Positions 25,823-33,063 of a stretch of DNA of 33,110 nt are shown here, one piece after another; the first letter of the stretch is position 1, and every line of letters begins with the position of its first letter. The notes under the pieces are model-generated. The model was not told where the DNA came from. It ran no database searches and saw nothing but the letters and a program-made list of their open reading frames with translations. Position numbers and translations under genes: made by a program. Source of the DNA: Bdellovibrio sp. (GTDB taxonomy: Bacteria; Bdellovibrionota; UBA1018); contig JACPOE010000012.1 in NCBI GenBank assembly GCA_016185105.1, positions 72,471-105,580 on the forward strand, in the 5' to 3' direction.

Positions 25823-27409
25823 CTATTTAAATCCGACCATTAATTCTGAAATGATCTCTTTTTGACTCATCACTCTTTCTAAATCCTCAGCGCTAACATC
25901 AGTCTCTTCGAGCGTTCGAATCGCTTTTTCAAAGGCATTCCTGACTCCAACTGAGCCAAGATGCTGGAGCTCTTCAATGCCCTTTTTTAACCCGATTTGA
26001 ATATCCTCTGAACTTACATGCACCATTTCCCCGTTCTCGCTCTTGAGTTGGCTAGCAATAACTGACGCAAACTTTGGATCATTTACGGAGGCTACTAAGT
26101 CATGAATGGATCTGACCCCCTCTTCAATGTATTTTTCCTTTTTCTTAGCGTCTCTGATATCCGGCAACCCAATTCCATTATCAATAAATGTAATCCGCTT
26201 CTTACTTTGGTCATAAAGCATGTTGCCGGTGTTCGTAGGATTAGCTCTCAGGTTCTTGTTGATCCAGATCCTATCCCGATATTGTAGAAGCTGGTCATAG
26301 ATGTAAATACGTCCAATTTCCTCCGCGTCATGGCTCGAAAGTCTACCAAGATTTTTCTCGTCAGTAATATGTCCACCAAAGATCCATTCCTGAACTTGAA
26401 AGTGAGGGACGGATGGTGTTGTCCTAGCCTTTTTGTTTTTTGATAGATCAGAGGTCCCATCAATCGCATTTTGAATAAGTGGACCCTCTGATTTCTCCTT
26501 CTTCACCAATATATTTTCAGCAATACTAAAATGAGCCGACTTCAAAAGTTCGTTAGCTATAAAGGATGAATAGATACTGCGATGATCTTTCACCGCTAAT
26601 GAACTTCCATCATCTGCGGACAAAACGATCACACCATAAGAGCCTTTTTCGGAGCGCTTCTTTCCTGTCACAGCTCCCCAATCTCGATTATCGAATGAGA
26701 GCAAATGCCTTTTCCCGCTACTGGGGTGCTTTTTATCAACAACGACTGAGATGTGTTCTTCATCCTTTGTTGTATGGACCAGCACTACCGAAGTGTGTTC
26801 CTCGTCCTTTGTGGCGTGAATTACCGGAGCGGGAGTTCGCACCACGGAGATGTGTTCCTCGTCCTTTGTGGCATGAATTTCCGGAGCGGGAGTTCGCACC
26901 ACGGAGATGTGTTCCTCGTCCTTTGTGGCGTGAATTACCGGAGCGGGAGTTCGAACCACGGAAATGTGTTCTTCGTCCTTTGTGGCATGAATTACCGGAG
27001 CGGGTGTTCGAACCACGGAGATGTGTTCTTCGTCCTTTGTGGCGTGAATCACCGGAGCGGGAGTTCGAACCACGGAAATGTGTTCTTCGTCCTTTGTGGC
27101 GTGAATTACCGGAACGGGAGTTCGAACCACAGAGATGTGTTCTTCGTCCTTTGTGGCGTGAATCACCGGAGCGGGTGTACGGACTACTGTAGTGTGTTCC
27201 TCGTCCTTCGTTGCATGGATCGTGGGAAGGTTGGATGCCTGGGCACCTTTATTCGATTGAATTTCCCCTGGATTCGCTATCGAGGTTTGTTCGCGATTGG
27301 TGCTTTCACTCTCGATTCTTGAAGCGGTGGAGTCGCCTCCGCACCCGGAAGCTCCCGCCAAAAGAATAGTTAAGGACAAAACAAATGCCGGATTAAGATT
27401 CTTTCTCAT
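25823..27409 (-). CDS. Lipoprotein actin-fragmin-kinase-like kinase with nine tandem repeats
   Basis: A 528-aa protein with lipobox LAGASGC (Cys23) and GGAAGG upstream of the ATG. Residues 63-223 are seven 19-residue repeats VIHATKDEEHISVVRTPAP plus two 14-residue copies. Residues about 235-430 form the kinase-like part, aligned with the downstream gene: LAVKDHRS (K274), VPHFQVQEWIF, EIGRIYIYDQLLQYRDRIWI (D379), NTGNMLYD (N396) and ITFIDNGIGLP (D410). The IDNG motif is characteristic of actin-fragmin kinase and HipA/PI3K-like enzymes. The C-terminal 100 residues are helical. Being first in a two-gene unit, it probably shares a promoter with its paralogue. Location would be outer or inner membrane, facing out or the periplasm. 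Confidence 0.72.
   Translation of the reverse strand: MRKNLNPAFVLSLTILLAGASGCGGDSTASRIESESTNREQTSIANPGEIQSNKGAQASNLPTIHATKDEEHTTVVRTPAPVIHATKDEEHISVVRTPVPVIHATKDEEHISVVRTPAPVIHATKDEEHISVVRTPAPVIHATKDEEHISVVRTPAPVIHATKDEEHISVVRTPAPEIHATKDEEHISVVRTPAPVIHATKDEEHTSVVLVHTTKDEEHISVVVDKKHPSSGKRHLLSFDNRDWGAVTGKKRSEKGSYGVIVLSADDGSSLAVKDHRSIYSSFIANELLKSAHFSIAENILVKKEKSEGPLIQNAIDGTSDLSKNKKARTTPSVPHFQVQEWIFGGHITDEKNLGRLSSHDAEEIGRIYIYDQLLQYRDRIWINKNLRANPTNTGNMLYDQSKKRITFIDNGIGLPDIRDAKKKEKYIEEGVRSIHDLVASVNDPKFASVIASQLKSENGEMVHVSSEDIQIGLKKGIEELQHLGSVGVRNAFEKAIRTLEETDVSAEDLERVMSQKEIISELMVGFK
26741..27223 (-). repeat. 57-bp in-frame tandem repeat (minisatellite) in lipoprotein kinase gene
   Basis: Eight copies start at a constant 57-base period (markers near 26806 to 27205) and a ninth partial copy lies 42 bases further. 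The consensus peptide is VIHATKDEEHISVVRTPAP; copies differ by few bases, mostly silent. Near identity means recent expansion or gene-conversion, and copy number may vary between strains. All changes stay in frame. Confidence 0.95.
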
Positions 27410-27661
27410 ACTTCGCCTTCCAATAGTATTTAAGCTAATAAGATGAAACTAGGTTTGTTTATGTGTTACTAAACAAATACTAAATACTATGGCCTTATAT
27501 ACAGCAACGAATGTGCCAAGCAGAACTCACAAAAACTTAGTAAATCCGACAACTTGACAAAGAGGTATTAAAAATTGGCGAACAGGAAGGTTTCACCTGT
27601 CTAAACCTTTTACGGATCCGAAAGTGCGCACTCAGTTAAAGCCGGATTGGTACGTTCTTGA
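27410..27661. other. Promoter region of the lipoprotein kinase gene
   Basis: This 252-base gap holds the inverted repeat listed separately and AT-rich sequence. No clear -35/-10 pair was found. Confidence 0.4.
27454..27477. promoter_or_regulatory. Inverted repeat TTTGTTTA-N8-TAAACAAA, candidate operator
   Basis: TTTGTTTA (27454-27461) and TAAACAAA (27470-27477) are exact inverted copies separated by eight bases, 45 bases upstream of the kinase gene start. The inner TTACTAAACAA is shared with the start region of the TIGR02147-type gene. Confidence 0.4.
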
Positions 27662-28615
27662 TTACGGCTGAGTTCTCTCGACAATCATGTCTCGCCCGTA
27701 ACAGCGGGTATTCTCGGGAGTACGGTTTGAAATCCAGGTAACCGAAAGATCGTCGTAAAGAAAAACCTCAGAGGTTTCGTTACCATTTTTCACTGCGCGG
27801 TCTTCAACAAGGGCGACCGCGTGTAGATCTTTATGATATCCCTCGCAGGCTAGAATTTTGAATTTTTCGCCATCAACCTCAACCGTGTTTCCAACAGCAA
27901 TTGGAACTGTTTTGTGCCAGCTGTAAAAAGAATCTTTCCCAACCAGCATCGCTCGATCCCCACCGATTCCACCGTCAGAAATAAGTTTGCCGTTCACTAA
28001 ATCAACTGACTTGTAAAATTCAAACCCCAAGAAACTGTAGCTACAACGGAAGAAATGCTCCGCAGTCCCACCGTTATTAAGAGTGCAGTTTTTCTTGCGT
28101 TCGAGAAATTCAGCAGGCGTGGTCTTGTCTTTAAAAATGGAAAACCATTTTTGATATTCAGGAGAAGTTATAGAGAAATTTAAGGTGTTTTGGTCCATAA
28201 ACTCTTGGCTTCCAACATAGCTGTCCCAAACCGTTTTGAATGCGCTCAAAAGGCTTCTATCGACGGCTTGCTTTTCTCCCGGGACTAGAGAATCCACTTT
28301 CAAAGCACTAAGCAAGGTGCTGAACTTTTCCAAAACCTGATCATGAGCTGGTGAGGTTCCAACGACAGGCTTACGCTCTAAATGTCGCAAGTAATGAAGC
28401 GCAACATTGAAATAACAAGTTCCACCCAAATTTGGCAGAGTTCTAAAGGGATAGATTTCGTCCCTGTGGCCAGTGGAAGTCACTGTATAGATTCTGTTGG
28501 ACGCAGGAGGCGGATTGGTTACAGGCTTTGAAGGGCCTGCTGAATGACTAGTGCCTTGAGGGGCACATCCCATTAAGAATAGACCTGTCAAAACTATTGA
28601 AAAATTAAAACGCAC
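27662..28615 (-). CDS. Lipoprotein with ubiquitin-specific-protease (C19)-like cysteine protease domain
   Basis: A 317-aa lipoprotein (FSIVLTGLFLMGC) with a GTG start at 28615; a TTG nine bases upstream is too near the GGGG. After a Pro-rich linker, LPNLGGTCYFNVALHYLRHL matches the USP Cys box (GLxNxGNTCYxNxxLQxL; Cys67). Near the C-terminus YHKDLHAVALVED (His265) and EVFLYDDLSVTWIS (Asp288/289) match the USP His box (GHYxxYxx...WxxFDDxxV). Cys, His and Asp fall in the right order, so a papain-fold deubiquitinase-like protease is likely, though the spacing is short and the substrate may not be ubiquitin. It has its own strong promoter. Alternative: another papain-like peptidase such as C39 or C10. 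Confidence 0.65.
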   Translation of the reverse strand: MRFNFSIVLTGLFLMGCAPQGTSHSAGPSKPVTNPPPASNRIYTVTSTGHRDEIYPFRTLPNLGGTCYFNVALHYLRHLERKPVVGTSPAHDQVLEKFSTLLSALKVDSLVPGEKQAVDRSLLSAFKTVWDSYVGSQEFMDQNTLNFSITSPEYQKWFSIFKDKTTPAEFLERKKNCTLNNGGTAEHFFRCSYSFLGFEFYKSVDLVNGKLISDGGIGGDRAMLVGKDSFYSWHKTVPIAVGNTVEVDGEKFKILACEGYHKDLHAVALVEDRAVKNGNETSEVFLYDDLSVTWISNRTPENTRCYGRDMIVERTQP

Positions 28616-28646
28616 AACACCCAAGCCCCTTTTTTGGTTGGGTGGG

Positions 28647-28675
28647 AATATACAATAGGGCTACTTAATAGTCAA
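28647..28675 (-). promoter_or_regulatory. Strong promoter TTGACT-N17-TATATT for the USP-like gene
   Basis: On the minus strand TTGACT (28675-28670) and TATATT (28652-28647) have an ideal 17-base spacer and lie 32 bases before the GTG start. The 8-mer TGACTATT occurs twice around the -35. Confidence 0.65.
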
Positions 28676-28708
28676 TAGCGCAATAGTCAGGTATTAATAT
28701 TCAACAAC

Positions 28709-30403
28709 CTACCTGGCCGCGTGAGGGTAAATATCTTCTATTGCATCATGAAATTCTGACATCAAAGTCTTACGACACTCATCATCAGACTTGCTAAGAC
28801 AAATATTGTTCGCATCAGGAATCGGATTGTCATTTGGGTCAGTTAATTTTTCAAATTTAAAACTACTTGAGTGATAGAAATCCCCTTCATCAACATTGAT
28901 CCAAGCCTTGTACTTCTTGTTTTCTAAAATCATTTTCCTGGTGGGATTCGACTGACTAGCTTGCGCAGATACGACACTCGTTCGGACACCAGAAATCAGA
29001 GATCGACCTGATATCCAAGGGCCTTTCATAGCAGGTTGGATATCTAAGAAATCAAATAGCGTTGGAAAAATGTCAGTGGTACTGGCAAAGTGATCATCAC
29101 TTTGAACTCCATGAAAATTCGAACGCTTTCCAAAATGAAAGCTCAAAATCGTTCTAATTCTCTCTTTAAAAGGAGTACCCCCATGACCTACTTCGCCGCC
29201 ATGTTCCTTTAGACACTCACCGTGATCAGAAAATAAGACAACAATTGAATCCTCCCCGCCAGGTAGACTCTTAATCAAGTTCAGAACCCTTTTGAAATTG
29301 AGCTCGCTAGACTGCACTGACTGTCTATAGCCCCGAATATGGCCTTTCTCAGAGGTCATAATTTTTGGACCGTAACTTGGATCGACTCGGGCCAGAGCGC
29401 CCCACTTGTAGGGATTATGGTTGTTATAGAGGGAAATAACAGTGAAACGTCCATGATCCTCGGTAATTGTTTTAGGTAAGATGCGCTCCATCTCGTCAAC
29501 TGTAATTTCGTCTTGGTCTTTATCGAATTTTTTATCCAATTCTAGATCGCGAGAACAGCGATCAATCAAACTAGCATTCCAGCCAAAGAAAGAGGTCAGA
29601 AAACGCTCCCAACCATAACCGGTGGGTTCTGATCTTGATACACAGCCCCAGTAATATCCATAGACATTAATTTGGTATCCCAACTTCTTTAGTATTTTTA
29701 AATAACCGGAACCATATTTCCTGACGTCATCCAACTTGTCTGGAACTGAATGATAAGTTACTGAAGCGGGGACCGCATGAAAAAGACTAAAGGTAGAATA
29801 TACTGTCGCGTTTCCTGCTCCATAGGCTCGTTGAAAACTATAGTTATCCTCATAAAAACTCTTAAATGTGTCTCCGTACTGCAATGCGAGATCAGGCCTT
29901 AAGGTATCAAAAAACACAAAGTAGATATTCGGCTTTTTTGAGGATGAAAATGTCGTCGATTGAACGAACTTCTCTATTGCGCCGAAATCAGGTTTTTGTC
30001 GTATTTCCCCAAGTCGCTCAATCAAATAGCTGCTCTTGACTCCGCCCCCCTCTCCCTGGGCCTGCGTAAGCCATTTCCTTTGCGCATCACTAAGGTGTTT
30101 TAGGGGAAAATCGCCGTGCTTGACGCCTAGTCTTAGGGAATCTAAACTCAACGCGATGACTTGATCCTGAGCCAGGAAGTCCCTACGAAAACTCGCGTTG
30201 CCGATATTCGCTCCTACCTCCTTTGAATTCAGACTCTGAACTTGCTTCTTGCCTAGGTATTGTAAAGGGAGCCCCCCTCGAGAGATTCCAGTGCTTATGT
30301 CAACTTGACTGAGATTACGAACTTGAAGTTTCGAAAGGAAATCTCGATGAAAATCAGGATTGTCAATTTGACTGGAGACTTGCTCCGGCGTCAAGGTTCG
30401 CAC
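28709..30403 (-). CDS. Sulfatase/phosphoethanolamine-transferase superfamily enzyme with two 54-residue N-terminal repeats
   Basis: A 564-aa frame with a GTG start at 30403 and no signal peptide. Residues 4-57 and 58-111 are two copies of a unit with conserved RDFLxxxQVxxLS and PLxxL. The enzyme part begins at KKPNIYFVFFDTLRPD (metal Asp165); GNATVYSTFSLF (Thr199) stands where the nucleophile lies in sulfatases and LtaS/PE transferases, and VLFSDHGECLKEHGGEVGHG is the second metal site. Thr instead of Cys favours a phosphotransferase over a sulfatase. These enzymes work outside the cytoplasm, so the missing signal is odd. The gene overlaps the upstream signal-peptide gene by 41 bases in a +1 frame, which suggests that both are parts of one broken or frameshifted gene. 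Confidence 0.75.
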   Translation of the reverse strand: MRTLTPEQVSSQIDNPDFHRDFLSKLQVRNLSQVDISTGISRGGLPLQYLGKKQVQSLNSKEVGANIGNASFRRDFLAQDQVIALSLDSLRLGVKHGDFPLKHLSDAQRKWLTQAQGEGGGVKSSYLIERLGEIRQKPDFGAIEKFVQSTTFSSSKKPNIYFVFFDTLRPDLALQYGDTFKSFYEDNYSFQRAYGAGNATVYSTFSLFHAVPASVTYHSVPDKLDDVRKYGSGYLKILKKLGYQINVYGYYWGCVSRSEPTGYGWERFLTSFFGWNASLIDRCSRDLELDKKFDKDQDEITVDEMERILPKTITEDHGRFTVISLYNNHNPYKWGALARVDPSYGPKIMTSEKGHIRGYRQSVQSSELNFKRVLNLIKSLPGGEDSIVVLFSDHGECLKEHGGEVGHGGTPFKERIRTILSFHFGKRSNFHGVQSDDHFASTTDIFPTLFDFLDIQPAMKGPWISGRSLISGVRTSVVSAQASQSNPTRKMILENKKYKAWINVDEGDFYHSSSFKFEKLTDPNDNPIPDANNICLSKSDDECRKTLMSEFHDAIEDIYPHAAR

Positions 30404-30866
30404 GACTATGAATGTACCCAGCGACCTCCTCTGATGTCAGCTCGCGGGTTTGTGCTACATTAAGCTTTGGAACTTTCTGATTTCCAAGAACAAATGCCCC
30501 CCTCTCCAAGGAGTGATAGCCTGAACTCTTATAAAATAGAATAAGTTTATACGTTTTTCCTGGGGCATATCTGCTCTTATGCTTTGAATCAGGCTTCACA
30601 GGAAAATAGAGGACTTTACCATCAGGGCTGTTCTTTAGGTTCCGGATATAGTCCCAGTAGATAGCGGACTTCTCGCCCGGTTCGGCACTTTCTTCGTAGA
30701 GCCCAATCCAGGCATTTCGAGTCTTTGGAATTTGAATAGAAGTGATCTCGATATCAGTCCCAAAGACCGGGTCCTTTACGAACTGCATCGCATTAGTCGT
30801 ATTGACTGCAATGCCGCATAAAAGTAGGAAATAAACGCTAGTAACCCTTCTTAATTTCATAATCAT
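30363..30866 (-). CDS. Exported beta-sandwich protein, probable N-terminal part of the sulfatase-like gene
   Basis: A 167-aa frame with a signal peptide (VYFLLLCGIAVNTTNA). The mature part looks like a beta-sandwich domain: NAWIGLYEESAEPGEKSAIY, WDYIRN, then YKLILFYKSSGYHSLERGAF. The W-[IV]-G-[IL]-Y motif recalls SKICH/Ig-like modules seen next to phosphatases; this is a weak resemblance. The last residues ELTSEEVAGYIHS repeat the pattern of the first repeat in the next frame (TLTPEQVSSQIDN), which supports an ancestral single gene. If the two frames are separate, translation would be coupled through the 41-base overlap. The following 192-base upstream gap has no clear promoter. Confidence 0.6.
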   Translation of the reverse strand: MIMKLRRVTSVYFLLLCGIAVNTTNAMQFVKDPVFGTDIEITSIQIPKTRNAWIGLYEESAEPGEKSAIYWDYIRNLKNSPDGKVLYFPVKPDSKHKSRYAPGKTYKLILFYKSSGYHSLERGAFVLGNQKVPKLNVAQTRELTSEEVAGYIHSRANLDAGASLQSN

Positions 30867-31058
30867 AGTGCCGTCCCCACAGACTTTTAAATACGAACCC
30901 TGCCCATCGTAACTCTAACTCATAATGTCAATCAAACATCATAGGAGCTGAATTGCCCTTCCGAAGTAAGGCATGCACACACAGAGAGCATCAACATAAA
31001 TAATTCTCTTTGGCTCAAATTCACTTTTTCTAAGCAAACTAACCTAGGCGAAAATTCA

Positions 31059-32384
31059 TTAATGAACTAGCTCGCTCCAGGAGTGAGCTTCAATCGTTCG
31101 AATTTGCTCAAGCAGAAAGCGCCTGTCGGATTCATGTCCACAGGGGTGATTATGATGCTTCTGAGAAGGGCCACACTCACTTCCAGTCTTTAACCACATC
31201 ACGCAGGACGACAAGGTGTCGCGCCACTCAGCTTTGTCCATTTTACCCCGTTGATGCTCCTTCGGGAGGCAACTAAATGTATTGCCCATGATTTCTAGGA
31301 TTCCTTTACGCACTTCAGAGCGATACTCGATGTCCGGCAGACTTCCAGCAGCAAGCTTTGTCATCAGCACTTTGTGCAAGGGTTGAAATTTCTTTAGAAA
31401 TTCATCTGAGTTCTTCGGCCCACATTCATTTATGAGGCATCGTTGAAATTGGACAGGGTTTGGGGAGTCTGGATTTTCAATTTTTAGATAGAAGTCCACT
31501 AGGTTTGTAAGTTTAGAGGCGGATTCATTGATCACTGCCGGGGAGGCTTGCTCTTGAAATCTTTCCTCTACGTTCCTACCTGTTGTTTCAAATCTCTCCT
31601 TAACACGTTTTTTGGCAGTCTCTTTCGACACGTCGATATGAATAATCCCAACTTGATAGGTATGTTTGTGATCCAAATCATTCCTTCGCAATTCTGAAAT
31701 GAATTTAGCGAAATAATCGGTAGCCCTCAACGTGCCATCAATCAGCAAGTTCTTTCCCTGTTTTCTAGACTCCGCAACAACTACCTCATAGAAATAGTTC
31801 AACTCGGGCATAGTTAGAGTACTCAGCTCAGCGGAAAATGGATGCATCTCATCGAAGCTGATCCAACCATGATAGGTGGGCAACTTCATTCTGAGCTTGT
31901 CTGGATCATAAACTACGAAATGAGAACTATCGTAGAGTCTCATTTTACCTAAGAGCTCTAACATGGAACTTTTCCCAGAGCCCGGAGCCCCCGCTGTCAA
32001 TATCAACTGGGGGCTATGCCCCTTCTGAGGCTCTTTTTCGCCCTTACCGCCAAGGATTGAATCCAAGACCTCATCGAAAACGTGCATTTCTTTTTTGGAA
32101 AAATCATCCTTCGTCAAAGTCTTTCCGGCTCTTTCAGTATAGTAGGCCCTAATGATCGCTGCCACCTCGTCCGATACACTCCCTTTTTTGTGACCTTTGA
32201 CCTCTGTGATTCTCTCCATAACGAAATCAGGAAGTGGCGTCCCATGGCCCTGTAAAACTATGACTGCCATCGTGTCATAGACGTCTCCTGCCAGAGCAGT
32301 AGATCCCACTACTAAGAGAAGGAGAGAGATAAATTTGATGGAAATTTCGGTGAAAAATGAAACAGGCCAATCGCTAGTTTTCAT
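31059..32384 (-). CDS. Exported zeta-toxin-like P-loop kinase
   Basis: A 441-aa protein with a signal peptide (IKFISLLLLVVGSTALAGDV). Residues about 120-300 form a zeta-toxin domain: Walker A LILTAGAPGSGKSS (132-139), VVYDPDKLR, then LLIDGTLRATDYFAKFI with the GTLR motif of the UDP-GlcNAc-binding site of PezT/zeta, and the Arg-rich KRVKERFETTGRNVEERF lid. Zeta toxins phosphorylate UDP-N-acetylglucosamine and stop wall synthesis. No epsilon-type antitoxin gene is adjacent, and the signal peptide would keep the enzyme out of the producer's cytoplasm, so it would be harmless at home and may act in another cell. The C-terminal 130 residues with Cys pairs are not recognised. Confidence 0.78.
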   Translation of the reverse strand: MKTSDWPVSFFTEISIKFISLLLLVVGSTALAGDVYDTMAVIVLQGHGTPLPDFVMERITEVKGHKKGSVSDEVAAIIRAYYTERAGKTLTKDDFSKKEMHVFDEVLDSILGGKGEKEPQKGHSPQLILTAGAPGSGKSSMLELLGKMRLYDSSHFVVYDPDKLRMKLPTYHGWISFDEMHPFSAELSTLTMPELNYFYEVVVAESRKQGKNLLIDGTLRATDYFAKFISELRRNDLDHKHTYQVGIIHIDVSKETAKKRVKERFETTGRNVEERFQEQASPAVINESASKLTNLVDFYLKIENPDSPNPVQFQRCLINECGPKNSDEFLKKFQPLHKVLMTKLAAGSLPDIEYRSEVRKGILEIMGNTFSCLPKEHQRGKMDKAEWRDTLSSCVMWLKTGSECGPSQKHHNHPCGHESDRRFLLEQIRTIEAHSWSELVH

Positions 32385-32427
32385 CGGTGGTCCTAACTAT
32401 TTATAATTTTTAAATATTATTAAAATA

Positions 32428-32455
32428 ATTATAAATCAACCCACCACTTTAGCAA
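32428..32455 (-). promoter_or_regulatory. Promoter TTGCTA-N16-TATAAT for the zeta-like gene
   Basis: On the minus strand TTGCTA (32455-32450) and a perfect TATAAT (32433-32428) are 16 bases apart, 44 bases before the ATG at 32384. An inverted repeat TTATAATT/AATTATAA (32401-32408, 32427-32434) overlaps the -10 and may regulate it. Confidence 0.55.
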
Positions 32456-32561
32456 GTTGGATCGAGTGTACCTTTTTAGGGCCTGTTCATCACAATATCA
32501 GTTATCGTCAGCAATAGTCGACCTCATAGCCCATGCGTCATGAACGTCTACCCAAAAGCAA

Positions 32562-32891
32562 CTATTTAGAAGTAACCTTTAGACCAATTACTGAAATCAA
32601 TAATAGAAAGAGAAAAAACCACCGAAGCAGCGATGAGGGTTCGCCCATAAACAGCACAGCAAAGAGAGCAGCGCCCAACGCACCAATTCCAACCCAAACA
32701 CTATAGGCTGTTCCAATTGGGATGGACTGACTTGCCTTAGAGAGAAATAACATCGATAAAAGAAGAGTGACTGCTGTAAATACCGTTGGGACAACCTTGG
32801 TAAATCCTTCAGAATACTTTAGTCCAATAGCCCAGCAGACTTCAAATAAACCGGCAATTATCAACAATATCCAAGGAACTGCTGCTGACAT
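32562..32891 (-). CDS. gdx: SMR-family transporter, SugE/Gdx guanidinium exporter type
   Basis: A 109-aa four-helix small multidrug resistance protein. WILLIIAGLFEVCWAIGLKY contains the essential membrane Glu and matches the Gdx/SugE subgroup (IxAGLLEVxWAVGLKY); SIPIGTAYSVWVGIGALGAA and LISVIGLKVTSK are the other family marks. The TAGGGAA ribosome site precedes the ATG. SugE homologues export guanidinium by antiport with protons. No guanidine-I or -II riboswitch motif was found in the upstream 219 bases. It is not evidently linked with the neighbours. Confidence 0.9.
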   Translation of the reverse strand: MSAAVPWILLIIAGLFEVCWAIGLKYSEGFTKVVPTVFTAVTLLLSMLFLSKASQSIPIGTAYSVWVGIGALGAALFAVLFMGEPSSLLRWFFLFLLLISVIGLKVTSK

Positions 32892-33022
32892 AGCAATTCC
32901 CTACACTACCTGAGCACACGTAACCAGAAAAATAGATTTGTTCCAACGAATCCTACTTCCCAAAGTCTGCGCCTATCTCGGCTTCGTTTGGATAGTGGGG
33001 ATAGGTCAACAATAATGGCTGT

Positions 33023-33063
33023 GGAGGACCTTCTATGCGCAATAGTCGAGGAGGACCTTCTAT
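33023..33063. repeat. Direct repeat GGAGGACCTTCTAT with 27-base period
   Basis: Two exact copies at 33023-33036 and 33050-33063, about 130-170 bases upstream of the gdx-like gene. Between them lies GCGCAATAGTC, also present at 28678-28688 upstream of the USP-like gene. Role unknown. The rest of 32892-33110 shows nothing further. Confidence 0.6.

Noticed and set aside
26741..27223. CRISPR array
   Set aside because: The unit is a contiguous in-frame coding repeat with no unique spacers, and no cas genes are present.
26566..27322. Two long repeat-containing frames on the plus strand
   Set aside because: Antisense shadows of the 57-bp repeats in the lipoprotein kinase gene; the minus-strand frame has the lipobox, ribosome site and kinase motifs.
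31059..32384. Classical epsilon/zeta toxin-antitoxin module
   Set aside because: No small antitoxin gene is adjacent and the zeta-like protein has an export signal.
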